Assembly (NCBI GenBank): GCA_030803735.1
Contig: JAURUC010000001.1
Location: forward strand, 2,055,501-2,119,500
DNA length: 64,000 nt
Origin: Actinopolyspora lacussalsi
GTDB taxonomy: Bacteria > Actinomycetota > Actinomycetes > Mycobacteriales > Pseudonocardiaceae
Reading direction: 5' to 3'
Under the pieces are notes generated by a model. That model was not told the origin of the DNA. It was given only the letters and a program-made list of their open reading frames with translations, and did not search any database. Made by a program: the position numbers and the translations under genes. Below, piece after piece: positions 30,265-39,862 of this stretch. Numbering within the stretch: position 1 is the first letter of the stretch; every line of letters begins with the position of its first letter.

Positions 30265-31191
30265 TCATTCCGCACCGGCGCGGCCCAGGAGCCGGAAGAC
30301 CTCCTGCACGGTGTCGGTCCGCGCCGCGTCGAACCAGTGGATGCGCTTGTCCCTGCGGAACCAGGAACGCTGTCGCCGCACGAACCGTCGGGTGGCTCGC
30401 GCGGTCTCGGCGGCGGCGGCCGTCATGTCCGCCGCCTCGTCCAGCTCGGCCAGCACCTGCTGGTATCCCAGCGCTCTGGAAGCTGTGCGGCCCTGCCGCA
30501 GCCCGCGATCCTCCAACGCACGAACCTCTTCGACCAGTCCCTCGTCGAACATCTCGGCGACTCGCGCGTTGACCCTGGTGTCGAGTTCGGGCACGGAACG
30601 GTCAAGCCCCACGAGCAGGGTGCCGTAACGAGGCGGGCCGGGTTCGGGGAGATTGGCGGAGAACCGACGTCCGGTGATCTCGATCACCTCCATCGCTCTA
30701 ACCACTCGCCTGCCGTTGGACGGCGATATCGACTCCGCCGCGGGCGGATCGAGCTCGGCGAGTTCGCGGTGCAGCGCTTCGGGGCCGATCAGGTTCAGCC
30801 GCTGTCGCCAGCGCTGCCGTACGACCGGGTCGGTTCCGGGGAAGTTCAGCTCGTCCAGCACCGCCTGTGCGTAGAGCCCGGAACCGCCGACCAGGATCGG
30901 CGGGACCCCGGAGTCCAGCAGCCGTTCCACATCGGATCTGGCGTGCCGCTGATAAGCGGCTACCGAGGCCGTCTCGGTGACCTCGAGGACGTCGAGCTGA
31001 TGGTGCGGTACGCCGCGTCGCCGCTCCGGTGGGAGCTTGGCGGTGCCGATGTCCATCCCGCGGTACAGCTGCATCGCGTCGACGTTGACTATCTCGCCGC
31101 CCAGCCGTTCGGCCAGTCGCAGCGCCAGTTCGGACTTGCCCGTGGCGGTGGGACCGAGAACGGCCACCGGGCGTGGCGTGGTGGCGGGCAT
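30265..31191 (-). CDS. miaA: tRNA dimethylallyltransferase
   Basis: The 308-residue enzyme adds the dimethylallyl group to A37 of tRNAs that read UNN codons. The P-loop GPTATGKS is at residues 13-20, followed by [16 protein letters not shown], where an Ala replaces the Ser of the common DSxQ motif, as is usual in actinobacteria. [11 protein letters not shown] and the C-terminal [17 protein letters not shown] are present. The product is the substrate of MiaB, encoded 2.4 kb away, so the pathway to ms2i6A is encoded here. Confidence 0.95.
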   Translation of the reverse strand: MPATTPRPVAVLGPTATGKSELALRLAERLGGEIVNVDAMQLYRGMDIGTAKLPPERRRGVPHHQLDVLEVTETASVAAYQRHARSDVERLLDSGVPPILVGGSGLYAQAVLDELNFPGTDPVVRQRWRQRLNLIGPEALHRELAELDPPAAESISPSNGRRVVRAMEVIEITGRRFSANLPEPGPPRYGTLLVGLDRSVPELDTRVNARVAEMFDEGLVEEVRALEDRGLRQGRTASRALGYQQVLAELDEAADMTAAAAETARATRRFVRRQRSWFRRDKRIHWFDAARTDTVQEVFRLLGRAGAE

Positions 31192-31609
31192 CCCTCCAGC
31201 CTAGGGTGTGTTTCACGGCCGGAGCAGCGGCACACCCGACCCGCCTACCGCGCACGCGCGGCCGACACGCGGTAGTCACGAAAAAGCCTTCCTACCGCCA
31301 ACAGGGTGGTGCCGTCCAATATCGTGGTAGAGGCACATTCATGACGGAAGCTGCCAGCGGGCGCTGTCGGCCCGTGCGGACCAGGGGTTTCTACGACCGG
31401 TGTGCATTCCACCCGGTCCGCACCGGCAGTGTCGGCACCGGGAACCGGGAGTTTCGGCCGTCTCGGGCTGGTCGACACGCGCCCGGGCTGTTTGAATGCG
31501 CCGACGGCGACACATCCGACGAGGTGTCGCCGGGTGCTTCGGCCCCGTCCGACGACGGGGCGCTCGTGCTCCGCACGAGCACTGAGCGGGCAGAAGGAGG
31601 AAGCCGGCC
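31192..31609. other. 418-bp divergent region between miaA and the DUF349 gene
   Basis: The region contains an open frame from ATG 31341 (GAGG seven bases upstream) to a TGA at 31611-31613 that overlaps the next gene's ATG as ATGA. The predicted 90 residues are Arg/Ser/Gly-rich and their third-base GC is lower than in neighbouring genes, so a leader ORF is possible but unproven. AATATCGT near 31320 could be part of a promoter. Nothing else was seen. Confidence 0.4.
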
Positions 31610-32932
31610 ATGACAGACCAGGACACGACGCCGAACACCGCCGACGCGTCGGCGGCCGCGGACTCGACAACGAGCGGTTCGGGACGTGGCGCCGCGCCCG
31701 CGGTACCGATCGCTTCCGGCGATCCGGCGCGCTGGGGCCGGGTCGACTCCGAGGGGGAGGTTTACGTACGAACCTCCGAGGGAGAACGGTTCGTCGGATC
31801 GTGGCAGGCGGGAGACGCCGACGAAGGACTGGCTCATTTCGCTCGGAGGTTCGACGATCTCCGCACCGAGGCCGAGCTGCTGGAGACGCGGCTCTCCTCG
31901 GGTTCGGGAGATCCGAAACAGGCGTTGTCCAGCGCCAAACATCTGCGTGACGGGCTCCCCGAGGCCTCCGTGGTCGGCGATGTCGACTCGCTGGCCACAC
32001 GGCTGGAACACATCGTGACGCGCGCCGAGCACGCGGTGGAGCAGGCCAAGGCCGAGCGGGAGAAGGCACGCGCCGATGCGGTGGCGCGCAAGGAAGCGCT
32101 GGTCGAAGAGGCGGAACAGATCGGGGCGGAAGCCACCAACTGGAAAGCCGCGGGAGACAGGCTGCGTGCCATCTTCGAGGAGTGGAAGAGCGTCCGGGGC
32201 GTCGACCGAAAGACCGACGAGCAGCTCTGGAAGCGGTTCACCAAGGCCCGTGACGCTTTCAACCGCCGCCGGGGGTCGCACTTCGCGGAACTGGACCGGC
32301 AGCGCAACGCCGCCAAGGAACGCAAACAGGAGCTGGTCGACGAGGCCGAATCGCTGACCGAATCCACCGACTGGGGTCCCACCGCGGACCGCTACAAGCA
32401 GTTGATGAGCGAGTGGAAGTCGGTGGGGCGCGCGCCCAAGGACAGCGACGAAGCGTTGTGGAAGCGCTTCCGTGCCGCGCAGGACAAGTTCTTCTCCCGC
32501 CGTTCCGAGGCGTTCGCCGAGCGCGACGCCGAGTTCGCCGAGAACGCCAGGCTCAAGGAGGAGCTGTTGGCGGAGGCGGAGCGAATCGACGCCGACACGG
32601 ACCCGAACGCGGCCCAGGCGCAGTTGCAGCGCATTCAGCGACGCTGGGACGAGATCGGCAAGGTCCCCCGGGAACGCATCCGCGAGCTCGAGGGCAGGCT
32701 GCGTGCGGTCAACGATCGGGTGCGCTCGGCGGCCCAGCACGAGTGGCGTCGCACCGACCCGGAGGCCCAGGCCAGGGTCGAACAGTTCCGCGAGCGGGTG
32801 GAGCAGTACGAGCAGCAGGCCGCCAAGGCACGCTCTGCGGGCAACGAGAAACGTGCCAAGGAGGCCGAGCAACAGGCGCGGCAGTGGCAGGAGTGGCTCA
32901 CCGCCGCGCAGAACGCCCTGACGGACCGCTGA
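31610..32932 (+). CDS. DUF349 repeat protein (Rv2731-like)
   Basis: The 440-residue cytoplasmic protein is rich in charged helices. It contains several DUF349 units, each with a Trp-containing motif: NWKAAGDRLRAIFEEWKSV, DWGPTADRYKQLMSEWKSVGRAPK, LWKRFRAAQDKFFSRRSE and RWDEIGKVPRERIRELEGRLR. The last 60 residues form a long Glu/Gln/Arg coiled coil. The function is unknown; the Mycobacterium homologue lies in the same place between miaA and miaB. ATG 31610 follows GAAGGAGG. It may be coupled to the possible leader ORF ending at its start codon. Confidence 0.85.
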   Translation: MTDQDTTPNTADASAAADSTTSGSGRGAAPAVPIASGDPARWGRVDSEGEVYVRTSEGERFVGSWQAGDADEGLAHFARRFDDLRTEAELLETRLSSGSGDPKQALSSAKHLRDGLPEASVVGDVDSLATRLEHIVTRAEHAVEQAKAEREKARADAVARKEALVEEAEQIGAEATNWKAAGDRLRAIFEEWKSVRGVDRKTDEQLWKRFTKARDAFNRRRGSHFAELDRQRNAAKERKQELVDEAESLTESTDWGPTADRYKQLMSEWKSVGRAPKDSDEALWKRFRAAQDKFFSRRSEAFAERDAEFAENARLKEELLAEAERIDADTDPNAAQAQLQRIQRRWDEIGKVPRERIRELEGRLRAVNDRVRSAAQHEWRRTDPEAQARVEQFRERVEQYEQQAAKARSAGNEKRAKEAEQQARQWQEWLTAAQNALTDR

Positions 32933-32943
32933 GCGTCGGGTGA

Positions 32944-33016
32944 ACCGATCGGCGGGCGCAGCTGGTCGACCGCTCCCGAACCGGGAAGCGGACGACGCCG
33001 GTGCCCGCCGATCGGT
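32944..33016. terminator. Nested hairpin between convergent genes
   Basis: ACCGATCGGCGGGC at 32944-32957 pairs perfectly with GCCCGCCGATCGGT at 33003-33016. The 45-base loop can itself fold (CCGCT ... CCG, AAC, CGG ... AGCGG). It lies between the convergent DUF349 gene and the Rv2732c-like gene and probably ends both transcripts. Confidence 0.65.
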
Positions 33017-33060
33017 GCCGCCGAGCGATCACCGCGGCACCCGCGCTCCGAACGGCTCGG

Positions 33061-33585
33061 TCAGGCGCGGGACCAGACGATCCGCAGCCACTGACCAGCC
33101 AGTACCCCCATCGCGATCACCGCGATGAACAGTCCGAACGCGGGACCAGGCTCTCCGGCCTCAGCCGTCTGCCTGGACCAGATGGCGATGACTCCCTCCA
33201 CCGTGACCACGCAGCAGAGCATCGCCGCCAGCCACGCGATCGCCCACCGACGCGTGACCAGGGCCAGGGCCCCGAGCAGCACTCCCGCTATGGCGGAGTT
33301 GATGGAGAACAGCCGGGGCAGCAGCCCGATACCCAGCGCCGGATCCGCCTGCCCGGCCAGGACCTGCCACCCCGGAGCACCGCCGACCCACGGCAGCACC
33401 GCGGTCAACACGAGAACCAGCATGATCCCGGTGATGACCAGCGCCCGCACCCCCGGATCGATCACACGACCGATGTCCCGCTCGGCACGGGACAAATCGG
33501 TACGGAACCGCTGCTGGTCGCCCTGGTCCACTTGTTCGTCTCCATCCGAAAGCGGTCGCCCGGCACCGGAATTCTCGCTCAACAT
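33061..33585 (-). CDS. Four-helix membrane protein (Rv2732c-like)
   Basis: The 174-residue protein has an acidic cytoplasmic N-terminus and four hydrophobic segments ([59 protein letters not shown] and [18 protein letters not shown]). No function is known. The position directly after miaB on the same strand matches Rv2732c in M. tuberculosis. ATG 33585 was chosen because AGGGG lies at good distance; GTG 33591 is possible. Either start overlaps the miaB stop, implying coupling. Confidence 0.8.
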   Translation of the reverse strand: MLSENSGAGRPLSDGDEQVDQGDQQRFRTDLSRAERDIGRVIDPGVRALVITGIMLVLVLTAVLPWVGGAPGWQVLAGQADPALGIGLLPRLFSINSAIAGVLLGALALVTRRWAIAWLAAMLCCVVTVEGVIAIWSRQTAEAGEPGPAFGLFIAVIAMGVLAGQWLRIVWSRA

Positions 33586-35078
33586 CCGCACCCCTGCTCG
33601 GCGGTGCTCTCGGTGCTCGCGTCGCTCGGAGCGCCGAACGAGGGCAGGCCGAGACCGACTCCCGAGGTCTTGGGACGTTGTCCGGCCTCCCAGCGATCAC
33701 CGGCCACGGTGCGACGGTGTCGGTGCACGCCACCGTCCGCGAGCAGATGGTGGGGCGCTGCCCTGCTGATCGTGGTGTGCACGAGATCACCGGGACGGAG
33801 CTCCCCGTCCGTCTCCCCCTCGGGCGTGAAGTGCACCAGCCGCCCGTCCCTGGCGCGGCCCGAGCGACGCTCGGTGTGCGCGTTCTTGCGCCCCTCGCCC
33901 TCGGCGACCAGCAGCTCGACCTCGCTTCCCACCAGTTGCTGGTTGGCCTCCAGCGAGATCTCGTTCTGCAGCTCGATCAATCGGTCGTAGCGCTGCTGCA
34001 CGACCTCCTTGGGCAGCTGTCCGTCCATCTCGGCGGCGGGAGTGCCGGGACGCTTGGAGTACTGGAAGGTGAAGGCGCTGGCGAATCGTGCCCTGCGCAC
34101 CACGTCGAGCGTCGCTTCGAAGTCCTCCTCGGTCTCCCCGGGGAAACCGACGATTATGTCGGTGGTGATCGCCGCGTGCGGCATGGCCTCGCGCACCTTG
34201 TGCACGATGTTGAGGAAGCGCTCGGCGCGATAGGAGCGACGCATCGCCTTGAGCATGCGGTCGGAGCCGGACTGCAGCGGCATGTGCAGCTGGGGGCACA
34301 CGTTGGGGGTCTCGGCCATCGCGTCGATGACGTCGTCGGTGAAGTCCCGGGGGTGCGGTGAGGTGAAACGCACCCGCTCCAGCCCCTCGATGTCGCCGCA
34401 GGAGCGCAGCAGTTTCCCGAAGGCGTAGCGGTCACCGAACTCGACGCCGTAGGCGTTGACGTTCTGCCCGAGCAGGGTGACCTCGAGAACCCCCTCGGAG
34501 GCGAGCGCGCCCACCTCGGCCAGCACGTCGCCGGGACGACGGTCCTTCTCCTTGCCGCGCAGCGAGGGAACGATGCAGAAGGTGCAGGTGTTGTTACAGC
34601 CGACCGAGACCGAGACCCACCCGGAGTAGGCGGACTCGCGACGCGCGGGCAGCGTGGAGGGGAACTGGTCCAGCGATTCCAGGATCTCCACTTCGGCTTC
34701 CTGGTTGTGCCTGGCACGTTCGAGCAACGTCGGCAGCGATCCCAGGTTGTGCGTGCCGAAGACGACGTCCACCCAGGGCGCACGCCGAACGATCTCGCCG
34801 CGATCCTTCTGCGCCAGGCAACCCCCCACCGCGATCTGCATACCGGGGTTCTCCCGCTTGGCGGCACGCAACCGCCCGAGGTTTCCGTAGAGCCGATTGT
34901 CGGCGTTCTCCCGCACCGCGCACGTGTTGAACACGACCAGGTCGGCGGTGTCGTCGCCCGCCTCTCGCACGTAACCGGCCTCTTCCAGCACCCCGGACAA
35001 CCGCTCGGAGTCGTGCACGTTCATCTGGCAGCCATACGTGCGCACTTCGAATGACTGAGGCACCCGCTTGTCCGTCAC
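33579..35078 (-). CDS. miaB: tRNA-2-methylthio-N6-dimethylallyladenosine synthase
   Basis: The 499-residue radical-SAM methylthiotransferase converts i6A37 to ms2i6A37. It has the N-terminal UPF0004 domain with cysteines in [15 protein letters not shown] and VGGCLAQ, the radical SAM cluster motif CNNTCTFC, and a TRAM-like domain ([18 protein letters not shown]). GTG 35078 matches the usual start but its GGGAG is only one or two bases away; GTG 35108 is an alternative. The last 40 residues are a variable tail that ends GCGC. Confidence 0.94.
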   Translation of the reverse strand: MTDKRVPQSFEVRTYGCQMNVHDSERLSGVLEEAGYVREAGDDTADLVVFNTCAVRENADNRLYGNLGRLRAAKRENPGMQIAVGGCLAQKDRGEIVRRAPWVDVVFGTHNLGSLPTLLERARHNQEAEVEILESLDQFPSTLPARRESAYSGWVSVSVGCNNTCTFCIVPSLRGKEKDRRPGDVLAEVGALASEGVLEVTLLGQNVNAYGVEFGDRYAFGKLLRSCGDIEGLERVRFTSPHPRDFTDDVIDAMAETPNVCPQLHMPLQSGSDRMLKAMRRSYRAERFLNIVHKVREAMPHAAITTDIIVGFPGETEEDFEATLDVVRRARFASAFTFQYSKRPGTPAAEMDGQLPKEVVQQRYDRLIELQNEISLEANQQLVGSEVELLVAEGEGRKNAHTERRSGRARDGRLVHFTPEGETDGELRPGDLVHTTISRAAPHHLLADGGVHRHRRTVAGDRWEAGQRPKTSGVGLGLPSFGAPSDASTESTAEQGCGC

Positions 35079-35574
35079 GCTCCCACCATATCCCCTGGTG
35101 GAAAGCACTCATTCGTGGTACGGGAACCGAGGGCGTCGACCGGGGCGAGCCGAGGTCACGGTCCAGGTCACCGGGTCCGCTGTCCTGCTCGTCGGACTCG
35201 TCGGACAGTGGTGGCGAGCTCGGAAACGCGCTCTGCCCCGGTCGGCAGGAACAACCGCGGCCCGCGACCGACAGCCGTATCGGCACCGGTGAAGCGGTGC
35301 CGGTGAAGCGGCACGGCGGCTGGAACCGGCCGGCATCGAACCCATCGGGTGAACCTCGTACGGTGCCGGACCGGCCACCTGCCGGCCACGAGGCTCGGAC
35401 ACAGTCCGTGGCGGGTCGAGCCGTCGACGCGTTCGACGCCCGCACAACACCCCGAAAACGGTGAATGTAATCGAGTCGCAACATCAGTCGACCGATCGGT
35501 GCTGGACTCAGCGGCTTCATGCGCCTTAGGTTGCCTTCATCGTGTCCGCCGTTTCCGACCGATCTGGAGATCGA
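35079..35574. other. 496-bp divergent region between miaB and gluA
   Basis: No gene is supported. A direct repeat CCGGTGAAGCGG occurs twice near 35286-35311. TGTAAT at about 35467 is a weak -10 candidate for gluA. TTAGGTTGCC at 35526 resembles half an IdeR box, but the second half is missing. Confidence 0.45.
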
Positions 35575-36330
35575 ATGACCGAAGTTTCCACGGATACGCC
35601 GATGATCCGGGTGTCCGCGGTCGACAAGTACTTCGGGTCACTGCACGTGCTCAAGGACATCAACCTTGAAATCCCCCGTGGTCAGGTCGTGGTGGTTCTC
35701 GGACCCTCCGGTTCGGGCAAGTCCACCCTCTGCCGAGTACTCAACCGGCTGGAAACGATCGATTCGGGCGCCGTCGCCGTCGACGGAGTGCCGCTCCCCG
35801 AGGAGGGGCGCGCGCTCGCCGAGCTCAGGGCGGATGTCGGAATGGTGTTTCAGCAGTTCAACCTGTTCGCGCACAAGAGCATCATCGACAACGTCACGCT
35901 GGGACCGATCAAGGTCCGAAAGCTCGGCAAGGACGAGGCACGCGAAGAGGGCATGCGGCTGCTGCGCCGGGTGGGGATCGCCGACCAGGCGGAGAAGTAC
36001 CCCGCGCAGCTCTCCGGCGGGCAACAACAGCGCGCGGCGATCGCACGGGCACTGGCCATGCGGCCCAAGGTGATGCTCTTCGACGAGCCGACCTCGGCAC
36101 TGGACCCGGAGATGGTCAACGAGGTGCTCGAGGTGATGGCGGGGCTCGCCGAAGAGGGCATGACGATGCTGGTGGTCAGTCACGAGATGGGATTCGCCCG
36201 CCGCGCCGCACACCGGGTGCTGTTCATGGCCGACGGTGAGGTCGTCGAGGACACCTCCCCCGAGACCTTCTTCGACTCGCCCGAGTCGGAACGCGCCAAG
36301 GACTTCCTGGGCAAGATCCTCACTCACTAG
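35575..36330 (+). CDS. gluA: Glutamate-type polar amino-acid ABC transporter, ATPase
   Basis: The 251-residue ATP-binding subunit has Walker [10 protein letters not shown] at 43-51, the Q-loop QQFNLF near 93, signature LSGGQQQR at 146-153, and Walker B leading into DEPTSALD at 170-177. The switch His is in [10 protein letters not shown]. This is the polar amino-acid (PAAT) subfamily. ATG 35575 follows GGAGA by four bases. It leads the gluABCD-type operon: ATPase, binding lipoprotein and two permeases. By gene order and subunit types it most resembles Corynebacterium gluABCD (glutamate uptake); other acidic or polar amino acids are possible. Confidence 0.9.
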   Translation: MTEVSTDTPMIRVSAVDKYFGSLHVLKDINLEIPRGQVVVVLGPSGSGKSTLCRVLNRLETIDSGAVAVDGVPLPEEGRALAELRADVGMVFQQFNLFAHKSIIDNVTLGPIKVRKLGKDEAREEGMRLLRRVGIADQAEKYPAQLSGGQQQRAAIARALAMRPKVMLFDEPTSALDPEMVNEVLEVMAGLAEEGMTMLVVSHEMGFARRAAHRVLFMADGEVVEDTSPETFFDSPESERAKDFLGKILTH

Positions 36331-36387
36331 ATCCGGTTCGCACCCGGACGTCGATCGGTTCCACGACCACCACTGGAAGGGACACCC

Positions 36388-37275
36388 ATGCGTAACGGCA
36401 AGCTGACCGCCGCGGCGATCGCGGCGGCGACGGGCCTGCTGCTCAGCGCCTGTGGCAGCGGTTCGAGCTCCGAAGAGGGCTTCTCCGCTCCCGTCGCCGA
36501 GAACCCCTCGTTCGAGCAGGGCACCACGATGGCCGAATACGCCGACTCCGGCGAGATCACCATCGGGACCAAGAAGGACCAGCCGTTGTTCGGGCTGGAG
36601 AACCTCAACGGCGAGATGCAGGGTTTCGACGTCGCCATCGGCGAGATCATCGCGGGCAAGCTCGGCATTCCGGCTGACAAGATCAACTGGAAGGAAACCC
36701 CGAGCAAGAACCGCGAGCTGTATCTCGAACAGGGCAAGGTCGACATGGTCGTGGCCACTTACACGATCAACGACAAACGCGCCGAGCGGGTCACCTTCGC
36801 CGGGCCGTACTACGAGGCCGGTCAGGACCTGATGGTCAAGCAGGACAACAACTCGATCACCGGTCCGGAGTCGCTGCGCGACAGCGACGCCAAGGTGTGC
36901 TCGGCCAGGGGCTCCACGCCTTCCGAGCGGATCCGCGAGTACGTCGACTCCTCCCGGCTGGTGTTGTTCGACACCTACTCGAAGTGCGCGGACGCGCTGC
37001 GCAACGGCCAGGCGCAGGCGGTCACCACGGACAACTCGATCCTGATGGGCCTGGTCAGCGAGAACGAGAACCAGTTCAAGGTGGTCGGCAACACCTTCAG
37101 CGAGGAGCCCTACGGCGTCGGGATCGTCAAGGGCGACGTGGACTTCTGCCAGTTCATCAACGACAGCCTGCGGACCGCCGCCGAGAACGACACCTACCAG
37201 GAGGCCTGGAACTCCAGCGCGGGCCAGGTTTCGGATAAGACACCGGAACTGCCCGAGCTGCAGTCCTGCGGCTGA
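36388..37275 (+). CDS. gluB: Glutamate-binding lipoprotein of the ABC transporter
   Basis: The 295-residue protein begins MRNGKLTAAAIAAATGLLLSAC, a lipoprotein signal with lipobox LSAC. The rest is a bac_3 family solute-binding protein: TIGTKKDQPLFG, GFDVAIGEIIAGKLG, VDMVVATYTINDKRAERVTFAGPYY and the C-terminal DTYQEAW. Two later cysteines (KVCSARG and DTYSKCAD) may form a disulfide. ATG 36388 follows GGAAGGGACACCC. A strong hairpin after the gene could raise its level above that of the permeases. Confidence 0.92.
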   Translation: MRNGKLTAAAIAAATGLLLSACGSGSSSEEGFSAPVAENPSFEQGTTMAEYADSGEITIGTKKDQPLFGLENLNGEMQGFDVAIGEIIAGKLGIPADKINWKETPSKNRELYLEQGKVDMVVATYTINDKRAERVTFAGPYYEAGQDLMVKQDNNSITGPESLRDSDAKVCSARGSTPSERIREYVDSSRLVLFDTYSKCADALRNGQAQAVTTDNSILMGLVSENENQFKVVGNTFSEEPYGVGIVKGDVDFCQFINDSLRTAAENDTYQEAWNSSAGQVSDKTPELPELQSCG

Positions 37276-37294
37276 GCCTCATCCGTCTGTGTGA

Positions 37295-37324
37295 GGGGGC
37301 ACCGGCGATCCCGGTGCCCCCTTT
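37295..37324 (+). terminator. Intra-operon attenuator between gluB and gluC
   Basis: GGGGGCACCGG at 37295-37305 pairs perfectly with CCGGTGCCCCC at 37311-37321 around a CGATC loop, followed by TTT. This classical factor-independent hairpin lies 19 bp after gluB and 20 bp before gluC, so part of the transcription should end here. Confidence 0.8.
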
Positions 37325-37343
37325 CAGCTCGCTGGAGTGAAAC

Positions 37344-37994
37344 GTGCAAGTCCTTATCGACAACTATCATCTGTATCTGCGGGGGCTGGGCACGACGCTG
37401 CAGATCTGCCTCTACGCGGGACTGCTGACCCTGGTGGTGGGCACGTTCATCGCGGGTTGCCGCGTCGCCCCGCTCACCCCGCTGCGTGCGTTCGGCACCG
37501 CCTGGGTGACGGTGTTCCGGAACTGTCCGCTGGCCGTGGTGCTGTTCTTCATGGCGTTCGGCATCCCGGCGCTGGGGATCAACGCCTCGTACTTCGTGTT
37601 CGGCACCATCGGACTCGCGCTGTACACCTCGGCATTCGTCTGCGAGGCGATCCGCAGCGGTATCAACGCCGTCTCACCGGGCCAGGCGGAGGCCGCTCGA
37701 TCCGTGGGACTCGGCTTCGGGCAGACCCTGCGGCTGGTGATCCTGCCGCAGGCGGTGCGCAGCATCATCCCCCCGCTGGGCAGCGTGATGATCGCGATGA
37801 TCAAGAACTCCGCGATCGCTGGGGCGTTCGGAATCGGTGGCGATCTCTACGCGGTGGGGATCCGGCAGTCCTCCGCTCAGGGTGAGGAGATCATCCCGGT
37901 GTTGCTGGGTGTGGCGCTGGGCTATCTGATCATCACCATCCCGGCCGGACTACTGCTGGGTTACGTGGAACGGAAGGTGGCGATCGCACGATGA
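37344..37994 (+). CDS. gluC: Glutamate-type ABC transporter permease
   Basis: The 216-residue inner-membrane subunit has five hydrophobic helices and the conserved EAA loop region (EAARSVGLGFGQTLRLVILPQAVRSIIPP), which contacts the ATPase. The N-terminal TLQICLYAGLLTLVVGTFIA segment is typical of HisM/GlnP-type permeases. GTG 37344 follows GGAG by six bases. Its stop overlaps the gluD start (ATGA), so the two permeases are probably made in equal amounts. Confidence 0.92.
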   Translation: MQVLIDNYHLYLRGLGTTLQICLYAGLLTLVVGTFIAGCRVAPLTPLRAFGTAWVTVFRNCPLAVVLFFMAFGIPALGINASYFVFGTIGLALYTSAFVCEAIRSGINAVSPGQAEAARSVGLGFGQTLRLVILPQAVRSIIPPLGSVMIAMIKNSAIAGAFGIGGDLYAVGIRQSSAQGEEIIPVLLGVALGYLIITIPAGLLLGYVERKVAIAR

Positions 37995-38857
37995 GCGACT
38001 CCGTGCTCTACGAGGCTCCCGGACCGCGTGCCAGGCTCCGCGCCCGATACGCGAGCGTGATCACCGGTCTCGTGCTGCTCGCCGTCTTCGGCTGGGTGAT
38101 CTACCGACTGGCTCAGGGCGGTGAGTTCACCTACGAGAAGTGGGGTCCGCTGATCGACCCCACCAACGAGAGCTTCACCCCACTGTGGACGCTGCTCGGC
38201 AAGGGGTTGGGCAACACCCTGCTGGCGGCCGGTTGGTCCATCCTGTTCTCACTGGTGATCGGCACGATCCTCGCGCTGACCAGGGTTACGGCAGCGGCTT
38301 GGTACCGCTGGGCCGTGGTCGGGGTGATCGAGCTGCTGCGCGGCACCCCGGTGGTCGTGCTGATCTTCTTCGCCTACCAGGCACTGCCGGTGATGGGCCT
38401 GGACCTGCCGGTGATGTGGTCACTGGTCATCGGGCTGACCGCGTACAACTGCGTGATCATCGCCGAGATCGTGCGTGCGGGGATCGACTCGCTGCCCAAG
38501 GGGCAGAGCGAGGCGGCCTACGCCGTGGGGATGCGCCGCGGCCAGGTCATGTTCAACGTGCTGCTGCCGCAGGCGTTCCGGGCCATGCTGCCCGCGTTGA
38601 TCAGCCAGCTGGTGGTGGTTCTCAAGGACACCTCGCTCGGTTTCACGATCAGCTATCCCGAGTTCGTGCAGCGGGGCGAGACGGCCATCGAGAACCTTGG
38701 CAATCCCATCCAGCTGTACCTGTTCATCGCGTTGATCTTCATCGTCATCAACTACACGCTGAGCAAGCTCGCGGTGTACACCGAGCGCAGGTTGAGCCGT
38801 GGTCGCAAGTCATCGGCGACCGCGGAGCCGGAAAGCGCCGCCACCACCGGGGACTGA
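37991..38857 (+). CDS. gluD: Glutamate-type ABC transporter permease
   Basis: The 288-residue permease pairs with GluC. It has a longer N-terminus with an additional helix (VITGLVLLAVFGWVIYRLA), then the HisM-type core with the EAA loop (EAAYAVGMRRGQVMFNVLLPQAFRAMLPA) and a C-terminal basic tail. ATG 37991 lies within the gluC stop (ATGA). Two strong hairpins follow the gene. Confidence 0.92.
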   Translation: MSDSVLYEAPGPRARLRARYASVITGLVLLAVFGWVIYRLAQGGEFTYEKWGPLIDPTNESFTPLWTLLGKGLGNTLLAAGWSILFSLVIGTILALTRVTAAAWYRWAVVGVIELLRGTPVVVLIFFAYQALPVMGLDLPVMWSLVIGLTAYNCVIIAEIVRAGIDSLPKGQSEAAYAVGMRRGQVMFNVLLPQAFRAMLPALISQLVVVLKDTSLGFTISYPEFVQRGETAIENLGNPIQLYLFIALIFIVINYTLSKLAVYTERRLSRGRKSSATAEPESAATTGD

Positions 38858-38878
38858 GCCGATTCCGGGCGGAGGACC

Positions 38879-38916
38879 GGTGGGGCACGTCGCGACGGCC
38901 GCGAACGTGCCCCACC
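38879..38916 (+). terminator. gluD terminator hairpin
   Basis: GGTGGGGCACGT at 38879-38890 pairs perfectly with ACGTGCCCCACC at 38905-38916 across a 14-base loop, 21 bp after the gluD stop. Confidence 0.8.
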
Positions 38917-38960
38917 GTCGACAATCGCTCCGCGGCACCGGCGAGGTGGCGGAATACGCC

Positions 38961-38999
38961 CGGTCTCCCGCCCCGGAAGAACCACGGGGCGGGAGACCG
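38961..38999 (-). terminator. Terminator hairpin for the convergent lipoprotein gene
   Basis: CGGTCTCCCGCCCC at 38961-38974 pairs perfectly with GGGGCGGGAGACCG at 38986-38999 across an 11-base loop. It lies 12 bp after the stop of the minus-strand gene at 39012 and acts as a second barrier for gluD transcripts. Confidence 0.8.
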
Positions 39000-39011
39000 C
39001 CGACGAACGTT

Positions 39012-39680
39012 TCAGCCGGAGAGCTCGGGGGCCCGCGCTTCGGGGCGCCTCTCGCGCAGCGTCTCGTCCGCCGCCTCGGCCCAGCGCCCGTCGGCGATCG
39101 CGGCGTCGAGGACCGCACGCAACCGATCGCGGAACCTCGCGTCGCCCTCGGCGATTCCGACCAGCCGTTCCGCGGGCCGTGACTCGGGGCCGGTGACGAC
39201 GTAGGGGGCCACCACGGTCACTCCGTCCGCCTTCCGGTCGAACCCGCCGAGCAGCACATCCACGCTGCCGCGTGCGAGGGCTCCGCTCCGCAGCGAGGCG
39301 GGCAGTCTGCGGAACGCGACGTCGGACGCGGAATCCAGCCCCACTCCCTCGGCCAGCAGACCGGCCAGCCGGACGTCGAAACCGCGGTATTCCCCGTCGG
39401 TCCGGCGCAGGAAGTCCGCTGAGTCGTTGGGCACGCCCACGAGCAGTTCGCCGCGTCGCCGGATCTCGGAGAGGGCGGGCGAGCCCGGCAGCCGCGCGCC
39501 CCCGGTCGGCGTCGTCGCCGAGGTCCCGGTCCCGGCGGACGGCTCGGCACTGCGTTGCTCGGGCGGGAGCACCGCCGCTCCCCGCTCACCGTCGGTGGCC
39601 GCACAGGCCGAGAGCAGCGACACGAGAACCAGTCCGAGCACCGCACGGGGTACCGCTCGTAGCCACATGCACGTAATCAT
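39012..39680 (-). CDS. Orphan solute-binding lipoprotein (bac_3 family, short)
   Basis: The 222-residue product has a lipoprotein signal (LGLVLVSLLSAC) and a Ser/Thr/Pro-rich linker. A short bac_3 domain follows: LSEIRRRGELLVGVPNDSADF, YRGFDVRLAGLLAEG and GSVDVLLGGFDRKADGVTVV. It lacks about 50 residues compared with GluB, so ligand binding may be reduced or it may be a sensor-type domain. No permease or ATPase lies beside it on its strand. ATG 39680 was chosen over 39668 to give a normal n-region; ribosome-binding sites are weak for both. It converges on the gluABCD operon, but whether it serves it is unknown. Confidence 0.75.
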   Translation of the reverse strand: MITCMWLRAVPRAVLGLVLVSLLSACAATDGERGAAVLPPEQRSAEPSAGTGTSATTPTGGARLPGSPALSEIRRRGELLVGVPNDSADFLRRTDGEYRGFDVRLAGLLAEGVGLDSASDVAFRRLPASLRSGALARGSVDVLLGGFDRKADGVTVVAPYVVTGPESRPAERLVGIAEGDARFRDRLRAVLDAAIADGRWAEAADETLRERRPEARAPELSG

Positions 39681-39862
39681 CGTCCCGCTCGTCACTCGGT
39701 GTCCACCTGCCTCGGAGAACATTGCTGTAGGCTCGTGGCCGACTGGATCGGTTGTGATACACGGTTAACACCGGATAGGGTCCGCAACCGGTTCATACCA
39801 ATCGAGGCGCCAATGTCGTCGCCCGTCCGTACCGCACCCCCGTACGCACCGGGAGGCGATGA

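Noticed and set aside
35400..35520. Minus-strand short ORF beginning MLRLDYIHRFRG as an attenuation leader
   Set aside because: No regulatory codon run, ribosome-binding site or terminator pair; it would precede miaB by more than 300 bp.
35526..35540. TTAGGTTGCCTTCAT as IdeR box upstream of gluA
   Set aside because: Only the left half fits; the CCTAA arm is missing, and an iron-controlled glutamate operon has no other support.
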